A DNA stretch of 64,000 nucleotides, taken from contig CAZPLR010000008.1 of NCBI GenBank assembly GCA_964587555.1, positions 1-64,000 of the forward strand, read 5' to 3'. Below, in pieces: positions 7,594-17,200 of the stretch. A program made the translations under genes and the position numbers. The notes beneath the pieces were generated by a model. It was given only the letters and a program-made list of their open reading frames with translations. It made no database searches and was not told the DNA's origin. The first letter of the stretch is position 1, and every line of letters begins with the position of its first letter. This stretch comes from JAHHTP01 sp964587555 (GTDB lineage Bacteria; Bacillota; Clostridia; Oscillospirales; Ruminococcaceae).

Positions 7594-8880
7594 TCACTCG
7601 CCTAGGATACCATATTTCTCCTTACATTTTAAAATACGCAATACGCTTTCATCAATCCGCGCCTCGGTCAGCGTCCCTTCTTCGACCGCGTCCAAAATGC
7701 CGTTTGCCGCCGCCGGAAGATCGGTCGGCATCAGCACGATATCCGCGCCTGCCTGCACCGCCAAAACCGCGGATTCTGCCGGCGTGTAGATCGCCGCAAC
7801 CGCCTCCATCTCCATCGAGTCGGTGATAATCAGCCCGTCAAACCCAAGCTCTCCGCGCAAAATGTCGGTCAGCAGAAACCTTGACATCGTTGCCGGCAGG
7901 CCGGATTCATCTGCCTCTGCCGCAGTAATATGCCCGATCATGACCATCTCCGCGCCCGCTTCAATGCCTGCGGAAAACGGCACAAACTCACATGCGCGCA
8001 GCTCATCAAGCGTTTTATAGGTCACTGCCATTGAAGTATGAGAGTCCTCGGCGGTATCGCCATGTCCCGGAAAATGCTTTAGACAGGAGATCATCCCGGC
8101 GTCCGAAAAGCCCGTCACCGCCTGCGCTACCATCTCTGCCGCAATCTGCGGATCGCTGGAAAAAGCGCGTGTGCCGATCACAGTGTTGTCCGGATTGGTA
8201 TATACGTCGGCGACCGGCGCAAAATCGAGGTTAAACCCGAACTCTTTGATCTCGCTGCCGATCGTAAAGCCGACGCGATATGCCTCCAACACATCGCCGC
8301 TGTCGCCGATACTCATCATATCCGGAAACGAGGTTGTCCCCATCTCAGCGTTATTGCCAAGCCGCGCAACCAAGCCGCCCTCCTCATCCACGCCAATCAA
8401 AAGCGGGATCGGGGAGGCATCCTGCAAACCGGCGATCAGCTTTTTCGTCTGCGACGGCATGACGATGTTCTTGCCAAACAGCGCTACCCCGCCGACCGGG
8501 TAAGAAGCAAGCGCATCCTTCATCCGCGCATCGGTCAGCATCACCGGATCGTTTTCCGCATCCGCGCCGATCAGGCTCTCTGGACGAACCACAAATAACT
8601 GATAGATTTTCTCCTGAAGCGTCATTTGGGCAAGCAGTTCCTCCGCTGTAACAGCATGATTCTCCTGCTCGACACCGGAGCTTTCTTCTTCGGGATCGTC
8701 CTCTGCGCGGTCCGTGCCGCTTTGTTGTTCAGAGGATGCTTCCTCTTCGCTGCTTTCGCTGTTCTCTGCGACGCTGGAACCGGAATCCCCGCTCGAAGCA
8801 TCCTCTCCCGACGCACAGGCACAAACTCCCAAGCAGAGCAAAAGCGCGAATATGATTGCCAAAAACCGTCTGATTTTCAT
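7594..8880 (-). CDS. nagZ: GH3 beta-N-acetylhexosaminidase, NagZ-like lipoprotein
   Basis: A 428-residue enzyme with a lipoprotein signal (hydrophobic 5-19, C22 as likely lipidated residue) and an acidic Ser/Glu linker to about residue 75. The GH3 catalytic domain follows with the NagZ signature KHFPGHGDT followed by DSH (His general acid of NagZ-type enzymes) and the nucleophile Asp in ITDSMEMEAV. Expected reaction: removal of non-reducing GlcNAc from muropeptides outside the membrane, as for Bacillus NagZ. It is the last gene of an operon with the SGNH hydrolase (ATGA overlap) and GH13. Its function connects with the murQ-namZ operon at 17.5-23.4 kb. Confidence 0.87.
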   Translation of the reverse strand: MKIRRFLAIIFALLLCLGVCACASGEDASSGDSGSSVAENSESSEEEASSEQQSGTDRAEDDPEEESSGVEQENHAVTAEELLAQMTLQEKIYQLFVVRPESLIGADAENDPVMLTDARMKDALASYPVGGVALFGKNIVMPSQTKKLIAGLQDASPIPLLIGVDEEGGLVARLGNNAEMGTTSFPDMMSIGDSGDVLEAYRVGFTIGSEIKEFGFNLDFAPVADVYTNPDNTVIGTRAFSSDPQIAAEMVAQAVTGFSDAGMISCLKHFPGHGDTAEDSHTSMAVTYKTLDELRACEFVPFSAGIEAGAEMVMIGHITAAEADESGLPATMSRFLLTDILRGELGFDGLIITDSMEMEAVAAIYTPAESAVLAVQAGADIVLMPTDLPAAANGILDAVEEGTLTEARIDESVLRILKCKEKYGILGE

Positions 8881-9575
8881 CTTACCCCTCCTCCAGATTC
8901 ATCCAACCAGCAATATTTATCTGCCATCTGCTGCAAATAGAGTGCATTTTGAGGTTCTAACTCATATATCGTTTTTCCATTTAACGCAAACACAGCCGGT
9001 AATCCAACCGGAGATTTTCCCGTAATCGTCTGGCAGATCACGCACGCGGCAAGATAAGAGCCGTAAAGGCTTGCGTGTTTGCCGTCGGTGTAAAACAGAT
9101 GCACCGGCGCGTTTGGGTCCTTTTGCACCTGCTCCCATACCCTTCCGACCGGAGCCAGCAGCATATGCTCTGCTGCGCATTCGCTGCAAAGCGCCTCATA
9201 CGCCTCGGTCATAGCGGCCTGATGCTCTGGCGCGCGTTCCTCCGCCCATGTCATATACGCGACCGGAACGGCACCCGCTTTGCACGCCCATTCCGCCAAG
9301 ATCCCGCCGTCGCGCAAAAGCGATTCCCTTCCCGGAAACGGGTGCGCCGCCTGCTGGATCACAACGTAATCGTAATGTCCAAAACGGATGTTATACTTTA
9401 CCTCCGGCTCAGCGATATGCTCGGAAAGCAGCCGTCCGCCATGGGTAATCATCGTGCTGTAGGCTGGAGCTGTGCCGTCCCGCTTCGCCTTCTCGCTTTG
9501 CGTGAAGCACTGGAACAAAAACGGCATATCGTTAAAATAGGTATGGCTATTACCGATAAACAAAACACGTTTCAT
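8877..9575 (-). CDS. SGNH/GDSL-like hydrolase
   Basis: A 232-residue protein starting MKRVLFIGNSHTYFND, where GNSHT is block I with the nucleophilic Ser. HYDYVVIQ precedes a mid-block, and DGKHASLYGSYL near the C-terminus supplies the Asp-x-x-His pair. The family cleaves esters, often acetyl groups of sugars; the substrate cannot be told here. No signal peptide. Lies 6 bp after GH13 and overlaps the GH3 gene by 4 bp. Confidence 0.75.
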   Translation of the reverse strand: MKRVLFIGNSHTYFNDMPFLFQCFTQSEKAKRDGTAPAYSTMITHGGRLLSEHIAEPEVKYNIRFGHYDYVVIQQAAHPFPGRESLLRDGGILAEWACKAGAVPVAYMTWAEERAPEHQAAMTEAYEALCSECAAEHMLLAPVGRVWEQVQKDPNAPVHLFYTDGKHASLYGSYLAACVICQTITGKSPVGLPAVFALNGKTIYELEPQNALYLQQMADKYCWLDESGGGVR

Positions 9576-9581
9576 GGTTCC

Positions 9582-10895
9582 TTAGACTTCCTCCCAATAC
9601 TCTGCCGAATACGGCGCTAAAACCGTACCGCCGCCAAGATTCTCGATCATGCCACCAGAGAGCAGCCCTCTTGCCTTTCCGCAGCCTGCAAAATGAGCGG
9701 TAAACGGCTCCTTGTCGGCGTTAACCGCAACAAAGATGCGTTTTCCGTCCGCGCAGCGCGAAAAAATCAGCTGCCGGTTGGTTAAAAGCACCTGCCGGTA
9801 ATCGCCGCGCCAGAGAGCAGGATTGTTCCGATGCGCCGCCGCGCATTTTGCGATAAACGCGGTCAATTCGCTCTCCTTCGGCGTGTCAAAGGAAGGACGC
9901 AGCGTGGCGTCGCCATTCTTCTTTTCGCCCGTTTCCCCCCACTCGCTGCCGTAATAGATGCACGGGATGCCCGGCATACCGAACAGCAGCCCATACAGCG
10001 GGGGCAAGTGGCTGCGATTGGTCAGGATGCTTGCCACGCGGGTAACATCGTGGTTATCCGCAAAGCACAAAAGATGTTTTCCTTTATATAGCGTCCAGTA
10101 TTCCGGACCAAACTGCCGGTTAAGCGAGTAGCCGATCTCAAACAGGTTCATGCTGTTAAAGCTGGAATAAAGCCCTTTGTAGCACTCGTAGTTGGTGACG
10201 CTTTGCAGCATATCCGGCGCGGTGAGCTGATTATAATCTCCGTGCAGCATTTCTCCGAACAAAAAGAAATCCGCCCGCTTTGCCTGACAATAGCCGCGCA
10301 GTTCCCGCATGAAGTCGCGGTTTAACAGGTACGCCACATCCAGCCGCAGTCCGTCGATGCCAAACTCGTCCATCCAATATCCCACGCAGTCAAGCAGGTA
10401 ACGTCTGACCTCCGGATGATTCAAATTCAATTTGACCAGTTCGTAATGCCCTTCCCAGCCCTCATACCAAAGCCCGTCGTTATAAGCGTCGTTGTCGGAA
10501 AAGCGAATCATAAACCAATCCTTATATGGGGAAGCCTCGCGTTTTCTTAAAACGTCCTCAAACGCCCAAAAGCCGCGTCCGACATGGTTGAACACCCCGT
10601 CGAACACGACCGAGAGCCCGTTTTCATGATATGCGCTCACCAGACGCTTGAGGTCGTCGTTATCGCCAAGACGGCAGTCCAACCTGCGGTAGTCCCTTGT
10701 GTCGTAGCCATGCGCGTCGGACTCAAACAGCGGGCAGAAATACACGGCGTCTGCGCCGCATTTTTTGATCTGCGGAATCCAATCCCGCAATTTATCAAGT
10801 CTGTGGGTCAAAACGCCGTTGTTCTGCTGCGGCGCACCGCAGAAGCCGAGCGGATAGATTTGATAGAATACGCTTTGTTCGTACCAATATGACAT
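9582..10895 (-). CDS. GH13 alpha-amylase family glycosidase (maltodextrin hydrolase-like)
   Basis: A 437-residue cytoplasmic enzyme with the four GH13 regions: DGVFNH (I), GLRLDVAYL with the nucleophile Asp (II), FLFGEML with the acid Glu (III) and FADNHDV (IV). SVFYQIYPLGF at the N-terminus and the short C-terminal beta domain resemble neopullulanase or cyclomaltodextrinase lacking the N-terminal dimerisation domain. Expected role: breakdown of imported alpha-1,4-glucans. RBS AAAGGGG precedes the ATG; promoter at 10932-10959. Confidence 0.88.
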   Translation of the reverse strand: MSYWYEQSVFYQIYPLGFCGAPQQNNGVLTHRLDKLRDWIPQIKKCGADAVYFCPLFESDAHGYDTRDYRRLDCRLGDNDDLKRLVSAYHENGLSVVFDGVFNHVGRGFWAFEDVLRKREASPYKDWFMIRFSDNDAYNDGLWYEGWEGHYELVKLNLNHPEVRRYLLDCVGYWMDEFGIDGLRLDVAYLLNRDFMRELRGYCQAKRADFFLFGEMLHGDYNQLTAPDMLQSVTNYECYKGLYSSFNSMNLFEIGYSLNRQFGPEYWTLYKGKHLLCFADNHDVTRVASILTNRSHLPPLYGLLFGMPGIPCIYYGSEWGETGEKKNGDATLRPSFDTPKESELTAFIAKCAAAHRNNPALWRGDYRQVLLTNRQLIFSRCADGKRIFVAVNADKEPFTAHFAGCGKARGLLSGGMIENLGGGTVLAPYSAEYWEEV

Positions 10896-10931
10896 AAAGA
10901 ATCCCCTTTAAGAAAAATAATCACCTTTATT

Positions 10932-10959
10932 ATTATACTATATTTTCTGGAAAAAGCAA
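10932..10959 (-). promoter_or_regulatory. Promoter of the GH13-SGNH-GH3 operon
   Basis: TTGCTT (10959-10954), 16-bp spacer, TATAAT (10937-10932) on the minus strand. Confidence 0.65.
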
Positions 10960-10979
10960 GCTTTTCAGGGCAAAACCGG

Positions 10980-11008
10980 TTGACTTTTTCCTCCCTGGCG
11001 GTTATAAT
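10980..11008 (+). promoter_or_regulatory. Promoter of the alpha-galactosidase operon
   Basis: TTGACT (10980-10985), 17-bp spacer, TATAAT (11003-11008), 51 bp before the ATG. It is divergent from the GH13 promoter, 20 bp away, so one regulator could govern both. Confidence 0.85.
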
Positions 11009-11058
11009 GAGAAAAAGGCGGCAAATGCCGCTTTGACGATGAATGGAGGAATTTTATC

Positions 11059-12204
11059 ATGTTTGTAAACACACCGCCGATGGGGTGGAATTCTTGGAAT
11101 ACCTTCGGCACGAATATTTCGGACGAGTTAATTCGCCAGACCGCCGATGTCATGGCAAACGAAGGCTTTTTAGAAGCGGGTTACCATTATTTGGTCATTG
11201 ACGACTGCTGGTCGGAGCGTGAGCGCGACGAAAACGGCAGACTGGTTCCGGATCACATAAAATTCCCACATGGCATGAAAGCAGTCGCCGACTATGTCCA
11301 CAGCAAGGGGCTGAAGTTCGGCATGTACTCCTGCGCGGGCATCCGCACCTGCGCCGACTATCCGTCGAGCTACGACCACGAGTTTGTGGACGCGCAGACC
11401 TTCGCCGACTGGGGCGTTGATTTCTTAAAATACGACTTCTGCAACTTCCCGCGCACGGCGGACTGCAAAGCGCGCTACCACACCATGAGCATGGCGCTCA
11501 AAGCAACTGGGCGCGACATCCTTTTCTCCGCCTGCAACTGGGGCATGGAGAATCCGGGAAGCTGGATGCGCTCGATCGGCGCACATATGTATCGCTCGAC
11601 CGGCGATATCTTCGACAACTTCACCTCCTATCACGACATCATGGTAAGCCAGATCGACAAGCTCTGCTACAACGCGCCGCAGTGCTTCAACGACATGGAT
11701 ATGCTGATCGTCGGAATGTACGGCAAGGGTAACGTCAGCAGCGTCGGCGGCTGCACCTCCACCGAATACAAAACGCATTTTGCGCTCTGGTGCTTATCCG
11801 GCGTTCCGCTGATGATGGGCTGCGACATGCGTAATATCGACGCTCAAACCAAGGCTCTGCTGCTCAACAAGGAGCTGATCGCGCTCAACCAGGACCCTGA
11901 GTGCCGTCCGCCGGTGCTGATCGGCGGTTTAGACGGTCAAGGCGGGCTGGGCAAGGAGATGCCGACCTTTATCCGCCATCTATCAAACAACGAGATCGCA
12001 ATCGGCTATTTCAACTTCAACGACGTTGACGCAACCTGCAAATGCGTATTCGCCGACGCAGGGCTTCCAATCAGCTCAGGCTATGGGCTTGATATGGTCA
12101 ATCTTTTTACCGGCGAACACATTGGCGTACAGAAGGACTATTATAACCTGACGGTTGCGCCGCACGACTGCGCGCTGTTTAAAGCGAAGCTTACCAAACT
12201 CTGA
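11059..12204 (+). CDS. Alpha-galactosidase (GH27)
   Basis: A 381-residue cytoplasmic enzyme releasing terminal alpha-galactose from raffinose-type or mucin glycans. Visible motifs: TPPMGWNSWNTFG at the N-terminus, VIDDCW in strand 2, FLKYDFCN with the nucleophile Asp, and RSTGDIFDNF with the acid/base Asp. Length is normal for a single (beta/alpha)8 barrel plus a C-terminal beta sandwich. RBS TGGAGGA lies 8 bp before the ATG. The TGA overlaps the ATG of the next gene (TGATG). Confidence 0.93.
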   Translation: MFVNTPPMGWNSWNTFGTNISDELIRQTADVMANEGFLEAGYHYLVIDDCWSERERDENGRLVPDHIKFPHGMKAVADYVHSKGLKFGMYSCAGIRTCADYPSSYDHEFVDAQTFADWGVDFLKYDFCNFPRTADCKARYHTMSMALKATGRDILFSACNWGMENPGSWMRSIGAHMYRSTGDIFDNFTSYHDIMVSQIDKLCYNAPQCFNDMDMLIVGMYGKGNVSSVGGCTSTEYKTHFALWCLSGVPLMMGCDMRNIDAQTKALLLNKELIALNQDPECRPPVLIGGLDGQGGLGKEMPTFIRHLSNNEIAIGYFNFNDVDATCKCVFADAGLPISSGYGLDMVNLFTGEHIGVQKDYYNLTVAPHDCALFKAKLTKL

Positions 12205-12398
12205 TGGACGCTGTTTGCAAAAGCTGCGGCAAGCCGCTTTCCCGCGATGAGATCGGGCTGCACAAAAAGCTGGTCAGCCGCGGCGCAACGGACTTTTGGT
12301 GCATCGGCTGTCTGTCGGCGCATTTTCACATCCCGGTTTTGCTGCTGGAGGAAAAGATCGCACAGTTCAAAAAGGATGGCTGCACGCTGTTTCACTGA
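12204..12398 (+). CDS. Small two-knuckle zinc protein
   Basis: A 64-residue protein with CKSCGK near the N-terminus and WCIGCLSAHF in the middle: four Cys in two CxxC knuckles 29 residues apart, probably one zinc site. It overlaps the alpha-galactosidase stop by 1 bp, so it is coupled. A similar small conserved clostridial family exists, but I know of no function. Confidence 0.65.
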   Translation: MDAVCKSCGKPLSRDEIGLHKKLVSRGATDFWCIGCLSAHFHIPVLLLEEKIAQFKKDGCTLFH

Positions 12399-12430
12399 TC
12401 TTTCGTCAAATACGATAAGCAAACCGAACA

Positions 12431-12459
12431 AAAGGCAGCCGGCTTTCCGGCTGTCTTTT
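12431..12459 (+). terminator. Terminator of the alpha-galactosidase operon
   Basis: Stem AAGGCAGCCGG/CCGGCTGTCTT with a short CTTT loop and a following T run. Confidence 0.8.
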
Positions 12460-12488
12460 CCATCTTAAAAAACGGGAGGACTGATACG

Positions 12489-13202
12489 ATGCAGACGCCA
12501 ACCATTGGGCTTTCCTGCTCCTACGAGAAAAACGAGGAGTTTGACCGCATTTTTCTCAACCATGATTATTTGAACGCCGTCCGGCATGTTGGCGGCGTGC
12601 CGCTGATCCTGCCGACCGAAGCGCCAAAGGAGGAGCTGCAATATCTGCTTTCGCTGTGCGACGGACTGCTGCTGTCCGGCGGCAACGACATCAATCCAGC
12701 GCTCTACGGACAGGAGCCGCAATCCGTACTGACGCTTGCCGGATGCAGAGATCAAGGAGAGATCGACATCTTGGACGCCGCCACGCAGCGAAAGCTGCCG
12801 ATCCTTGGCATCTGCCGCGGGATCCAGCTGCTCAACGTCTATTTTGGCGGCACGCTGATTCAGGATATTCCGACCTTTCTGCCGGAAAGCGCCATCCGTC
12901 ACAGCATGGAAGCCCCATATCACCGCGTCTGCCACACGGTAAACGTCCTGCCGGATACACCGCTTGCCGCGCTGACCGGAAAAAGCGTGATTTCGGTCAA
13001 CAGCCACCACCATCAGGCTGTCGGGCGCGTCGCATCCTGCCTTGCGCCGATGGCATACGCCGAGGACGGTATTCCAGAAGCGCTTTATAAGCCGGACGAA
13101 CGGTTTCTCTGGGGTGTGCAGTGGCATCCGGAGCGCATCTGGGATATCGAAGACTCTTCCGCGCAGATTTTCACGGCGTTTATCGCCGCATGCCAAAAAT
13201 AA
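12489..13202 (+). CDS. Class I glutamine amidotransferase-like hydrolase (PuuD/peptidase C26)
   Basis: A 237-residue protein of the gamma-glutamyl-gamma-aminobutyrate hydrolase group. It has LLLSGGNDINP, the nucleophile elbow GICRGIQ, and VQWHPE with the catalytic His. Such enzymes cleave gamma-glutamyl amides; the true substrate is not evident. RBS GGGAGGA is 8 bp before the ATG. It may be read from the upstream operon or an unseen promoter. Confidence 0.85.
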   Translation: MQTPTIGLSCSYEKNEEFDRIFLNHDYLNAVRHVGGVPLILPTEAPKEELQYLLSLCDGLLLSGGNDINPALYGQEPQSVLTLAGCRDQGEIDILDAATQRKLPILGICRGIQLLNVYFGGTLIQDIPTFLPESAIRHSMEAPYHRVCHTVNVLPDTPLAALTGKSVISVNSHHHQAVGRVASCLAPMAYAEDGIPEALYKPDERFLWGVQWHPERIWDIEDSSAQIFTAFIAACQK

Positions 13203-13222
13203 CATATCGCAAAGCACATCAT

Positions 13223-13257
13223 AAAAGGGCTGCGCAGAGGATGCGCAGCCCTTTTTA
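13223..13257. terminator. Bidirectional terminator
   Basis: Stem AAAGGGCTGCGCA/TGCGCAGCCCTTT with a 5-nt loop and T runs on both sides, between the convergent hydrolase and lipoprotein genes. Confidence 0.9.
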
Positions 13258-13276
13258 TTGCTGCCGGATTACCGGT

Positions 13277-13909
13277 TTATTCTGTAAACTGCTCTCCTGC
13301 TTCGAGATCATAGCTGGTGAACAAAAAGCCCATTCCTTCATAAACAAAGGTATAGTGTTTTCCATCATCCTCAGTCTTGATTTCGCCATTGACAGTATAC
13401 ATATTCCAGCTCGGACGGATGCCGTCGGTAGACCATCCGAGGTATGCGCGGTTTTTGTCTAACAGCGCATTCTTTTCCTCTCCGGCGTTAATCACCGTTC
13501 CGGTTATATTGCTGTCCTCGATTTCCTTAACCTCGTCCTTCTCGGTAAAGGCAAGCAGCTCCTTATCGGTCATCGGGTCAACCGTGGTTAATTCTACCCT
13601 GCAAAGCCAGGTTTTATCCTCTTTTGCCAAAAAGGTAAACTCTGCATTCATCTTCTCCCCGCAGAACTCCAGCTCATCCAGCGTAAAAAAGCGGAAACCG
13701 TCTGCGCCGTTCTCGTCCGTTGTTTCATACAGCTTTGAGTAGCTGTCCTTGACGTCATTTGCCGACACGCCCCATGTCGTTTTCGGAAAAACAACCTCCG
13801 CCTGCGGAAGATTTGGATTCTCCGAGCTTTTCGCGGGATCGGAATTGCAGCCGGTCAGACAAACAAAAAGCATGAGCAATATGAGGCTGACACTGATTGT
13901 TTTTTTCAT
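13277..13909 (-). CDS. Uncharacterised lipoprotein
   Basis: A 210-residue exported lipoprotein. The start is placed at MKKTISVSLILLML because AAAAGGAG lies 7 bp upstream. The lipobox LTGC follows the hydrophobic core. The mature part is acidic and soluble, with TTWGVSANDVK and ending EAGEQFTE; no domain is recognised. Transcribed alone from the promoter at 14041-14069. Confidence 0.75.
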   Translation of the reverse strand: MKKTISVSLILLMLFVCLTGCNSDPAKSSENPNLPQAEVVFPKTTWGVSANDVKDSYSKLYETTDENGADGFRFFTLDELEFCGEKMNAEFTFLAKEDKTWLCRVELTTVDPMTDKELLAFTEKDEVKEIEDSNITGTVINAGEEKNALLDKNRAYLGWSTDGIRPSWNMYTVNGEIKTEDDGKHYTFVYEGMGFLFTSYDLEAGEQFTE

Positions 13910-14040
13910 TTTAATTCTCCTTTTTGATTTCTTGAAAACCGATCTGGTTTTCATAACGCATGCAATTTCTGCATATCGGCGGAAGGGCGAATGATCGGCT
14001 TATACCATAACGGCAACACCTCTAACATTTTATATTTTAT

Positions 14041-14069
14041 ATTATAAATAAAATTTAACGTTTTGTCAA
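14041..14069 (-). promoter_or_regulatory. Consensus promoter of the lipoprotein gene
   Basis: TTGACA (14069-14064), 17-bp spacer, TATAAT (14046-14041) on the minus strand. The gap 13910-14223 otherwise holds a leader of about 125 nt and the terminator at 14174-14210; I see nothing else. Confidence 0.85.
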
Positions 14070-14173
14070 TGGATTTTTTTGAAATTTACATTTTGTTAAT
14101 GATTATAAAAATCTTTATGTCCGATTATTTTTTAAAAGTGACTGCTTATGCGGATTATCGGGATGAAAGGAGC

Positions 14174-14210
14174 AAAAAACTCCCGCCGGAGGCTTTCCGG
14201 TGGGAGTTTT
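14174..14210. terminator. Terminator of the GH2 beta-galactosidase gene
   Basis: Stem AAAACTCCCGCCGGA / TCCGGTGGGAGTTTT (one G-T pair) with a GGCTT-type loop, 14 bp past the stop. Confidence 0.85.
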
Positions 14211-14223
14211 CCATATTTTTCAA

Positions 14224-17200
14224 TCAGCCGATCAGAGTTTCATGCTCGTTTGCAAGCTTTTCGCGAAGCGCCGAAACATCCGGTTCCGGCTCACGCTCGC
14301 CGAGGGTAATGACCGCCTCAAAATCAAACTCCGTATCGTTTAACCGGTACTGCGGCAGCAAAGCCGGTCCGCAGGAGTTGGAGCCAACGCCGCTCTGCTT
14401 GTAGTCAACGCAGAGTACGGTATAGCCGCTCTTTTCCAGCTCATAGTTATGCGCTTTGGAGGCAAGCTCTTCTTGGGCGTATTCCGAAACGCTTAGATCA
14501 AAGCTCGGCGCCGTAACCTTCAGCTGATGCCTGCCGTCGTTATGACGCAGGATGACATATTCGCAGTCATAGTGCGCGCCGTTTTCCTGCGGCTTGATAT
14601 AATCCTCATGCATATCCGCGACCGAAGAAGTAAAGCTGCACTTAAAGGTGCCGAGATTCTTATCACGATAGCTTTCGGTCGGACCGTAGCCGAAGTATTT
14701 GCAGGTGTCAAACGCCGGATCCAGCCAAACGCGCAGGCCAAAGCGCGGCAGGAAGACCATTTTTCCCTCGCGGGAAACGTGGTAGTTTACTTTTACTGCG
14801 CCAGAGCCGTAAACGCGCCAAGTGACCTTGATTTTCGCAATATTCGCAAGGTAGACCGCCTGAAGCGCCAGCTCGGTTGTGACAACCGCTGCGTCCTTTT
14901 CATACGAAACGGTGGTCGCATAGGTGTACGGGAAGCAGCGGTCATAGCCGCTTGCCATCCATTTTTCTTTCACAGTGCGGTCGTTATCGGTCGGCGCACG
15001 ATATACGTTCCAGTCCATCGCGCGGTCGGTGTACAAAACGCCGTCCTTTTCCATCCGGTCAAACGTACCGGTCAGCTTGTTGTAGCGATAGCAGAAATGC
15101 GCTCCGGTCAAAGTCAGGGTCTTATCGTCCTCGATCAGTTCCGGCAGCGCGCCCGCTTTATCAAACTGCTCCGCATAGCGCTCCGTCGAGATATCAAAAT
15201 GCTCGAAACCGCAAAGATGCCCTTTTGAAACCAGCGGCGTTTCGTTTCCGGTATGGAAATCAAAATGAAGATACAGCCTGCTGCCGGTCAGCCTGCAGAA
15301 AAACGGCAGCTTAACCGTTGCGCCCGGCGGACAGTCGACCGCGCCAAGCGTTCCAGTATAAACGCGTTCGCCCTGATGCAGCACGCGGTAGGAAATCGTC
15401 AGGTAATCCTTCAGATTTACAAAATTCAGGCGGTTTGTAATATAGAAATCATCGCCCACACGGGTAATCTGCGCCGGACGGGCGGCTTCCTTCAATTCAA
15501 ACAGCGCCGTATGCGGCGTCCTGTCCGGATAGACCAGCGCGTCCATGCAGAAGTTTCCGTCATGCGGGAACTCGCCGAAGTCGCCGCCGTAGCCGTATTT
15601 TTTGCGTCCGTTTTCTTCACCGAGCAGCACCGCGTGATCGCACCACTCCCAGACAAACGCGCCGATAAGGCGATCGTAGCGATAAATGCGCTCATAATAT
15701 TCGCGCAGATCGCCCGGGCCGTTGCCCATCGCATGGCAGAACTCGCAAAGTACGAGCGGGCGGGTTTCATTTTCTCCTTCGCCCTTCCCCGCCATAAAAT
15801 CATCAATCCAGCCGATATCCGGATACATTCTGGAATACACGTCAAGCAGCGGGAAATGCTTTCCATCGTAAGGCTGATGCTCGCGGCAGATCATCGACTC
15901 ATAGTGAATCGGGCGGCTTGGGTCATACGCATGAATCCAGCTTGCGCCCGCGTCGGTTGCAACGCCATAGCCGGACTCGTTGCCAAGCGACCACATCACA
16001 ACGCAGGCGTGGTTTTTATCCCGCTCAACCAAACGCTGATGCCGGTCGAGGATCGTCGGGATGAACTTAGGATCCTGCGCAATGTCGCCATAGTGATCAA
16101 AATGCCGGATCGGCTCCTCGTAAACATCCTTTTCGCAGCAGCCGTGCGACTCCAGATCCGCCTCATCGATCACATAAAAACCATACAGATCGCATAAACG
16201 ATAAAATTCCGGCTGATTTGGATAATGGGAGGTGCGGATCGCGTTGACATTATTCTCTTTCATCAGGCGCAGATCGGTAATCATCTGATCGACGCTGATC
16301 GCATAGCCGGTCACAGGGTCGGAGTCGTGACGGTTGACACCGCGCAGCTTGACCGGAACGCCGTTGACCTTGAAAATACCGCTTTCAATCTTCACCTCGC
16401 GCAGGCCAATTCGCTCGACAATCGTTTCATTTTCGGTTTCCATCTGAAGGGTATATAAAACCGGCTGCTCCGCGTTCCAAAGCCGCGGATGCTCTACCGT
16501 AAACCGCGCATCCTCAGTCTTGACAGTGACAGAGCCAACCGTTTCCCCATCCGGCGAAAGCAGCGTCACTCTTTTCTGCACGCTGCTGTCCTGATCAAAC
16601 GAAATGCGCACCTTCGCCGCGCCGTCCTCCAGCACGGTGTGAACAAAGAAATCCCAGATTGCGTTCTCCGGACGCTCCAGCAGATACACATCGCGGAAGA
16701 TACCGGTCATGCGAAGCTTGTCCTGATCCTCGCAGTAGGAGCCGTCGCACCACTTGAGCACCACACAGCAAAGCTCATTTTCGCCGTCCGCCGCCTGCTC
16801 GGTGATATCGTATTCCGCAGTGGAATGGGAAACCTGACTATAACCCACAAAAACTCCATTGACATAGAGATATTCGCAGGAGTCGACGCCCTCGAAGTTC
16901 AAATAATACCGCATTCCCGGCTTTTTCTGTATCGAGAAGGTTCTGCGATAAAGGCAGCACGGATTCTCCTTCGGCACATATGGCGGGTCAAACGGGAACG
17001 GATAGCGCACATTAGTATACTGATGATGGTCGTATCCGTAATTCTGAACGCAGGACGGCACCGGGATTGTATCGTATGTATCCGGATGAAAGCAAAACTC
17101 CTGCGGAGATGGAAAATAATGGAACTGCCAATCCCCATTCAGCATCAAGACGCGGTCGCTTGCAAACTTATCGCCGCATTTCTGCGCAGGCGAGGACGGA

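Noticed and set aside
15253..16197. Plus-strand ORF of 314 codons opposite lacZ
   Set aside because: It is antisense to conserved GH2 catalytic motifs and has no recognisable protein feature.
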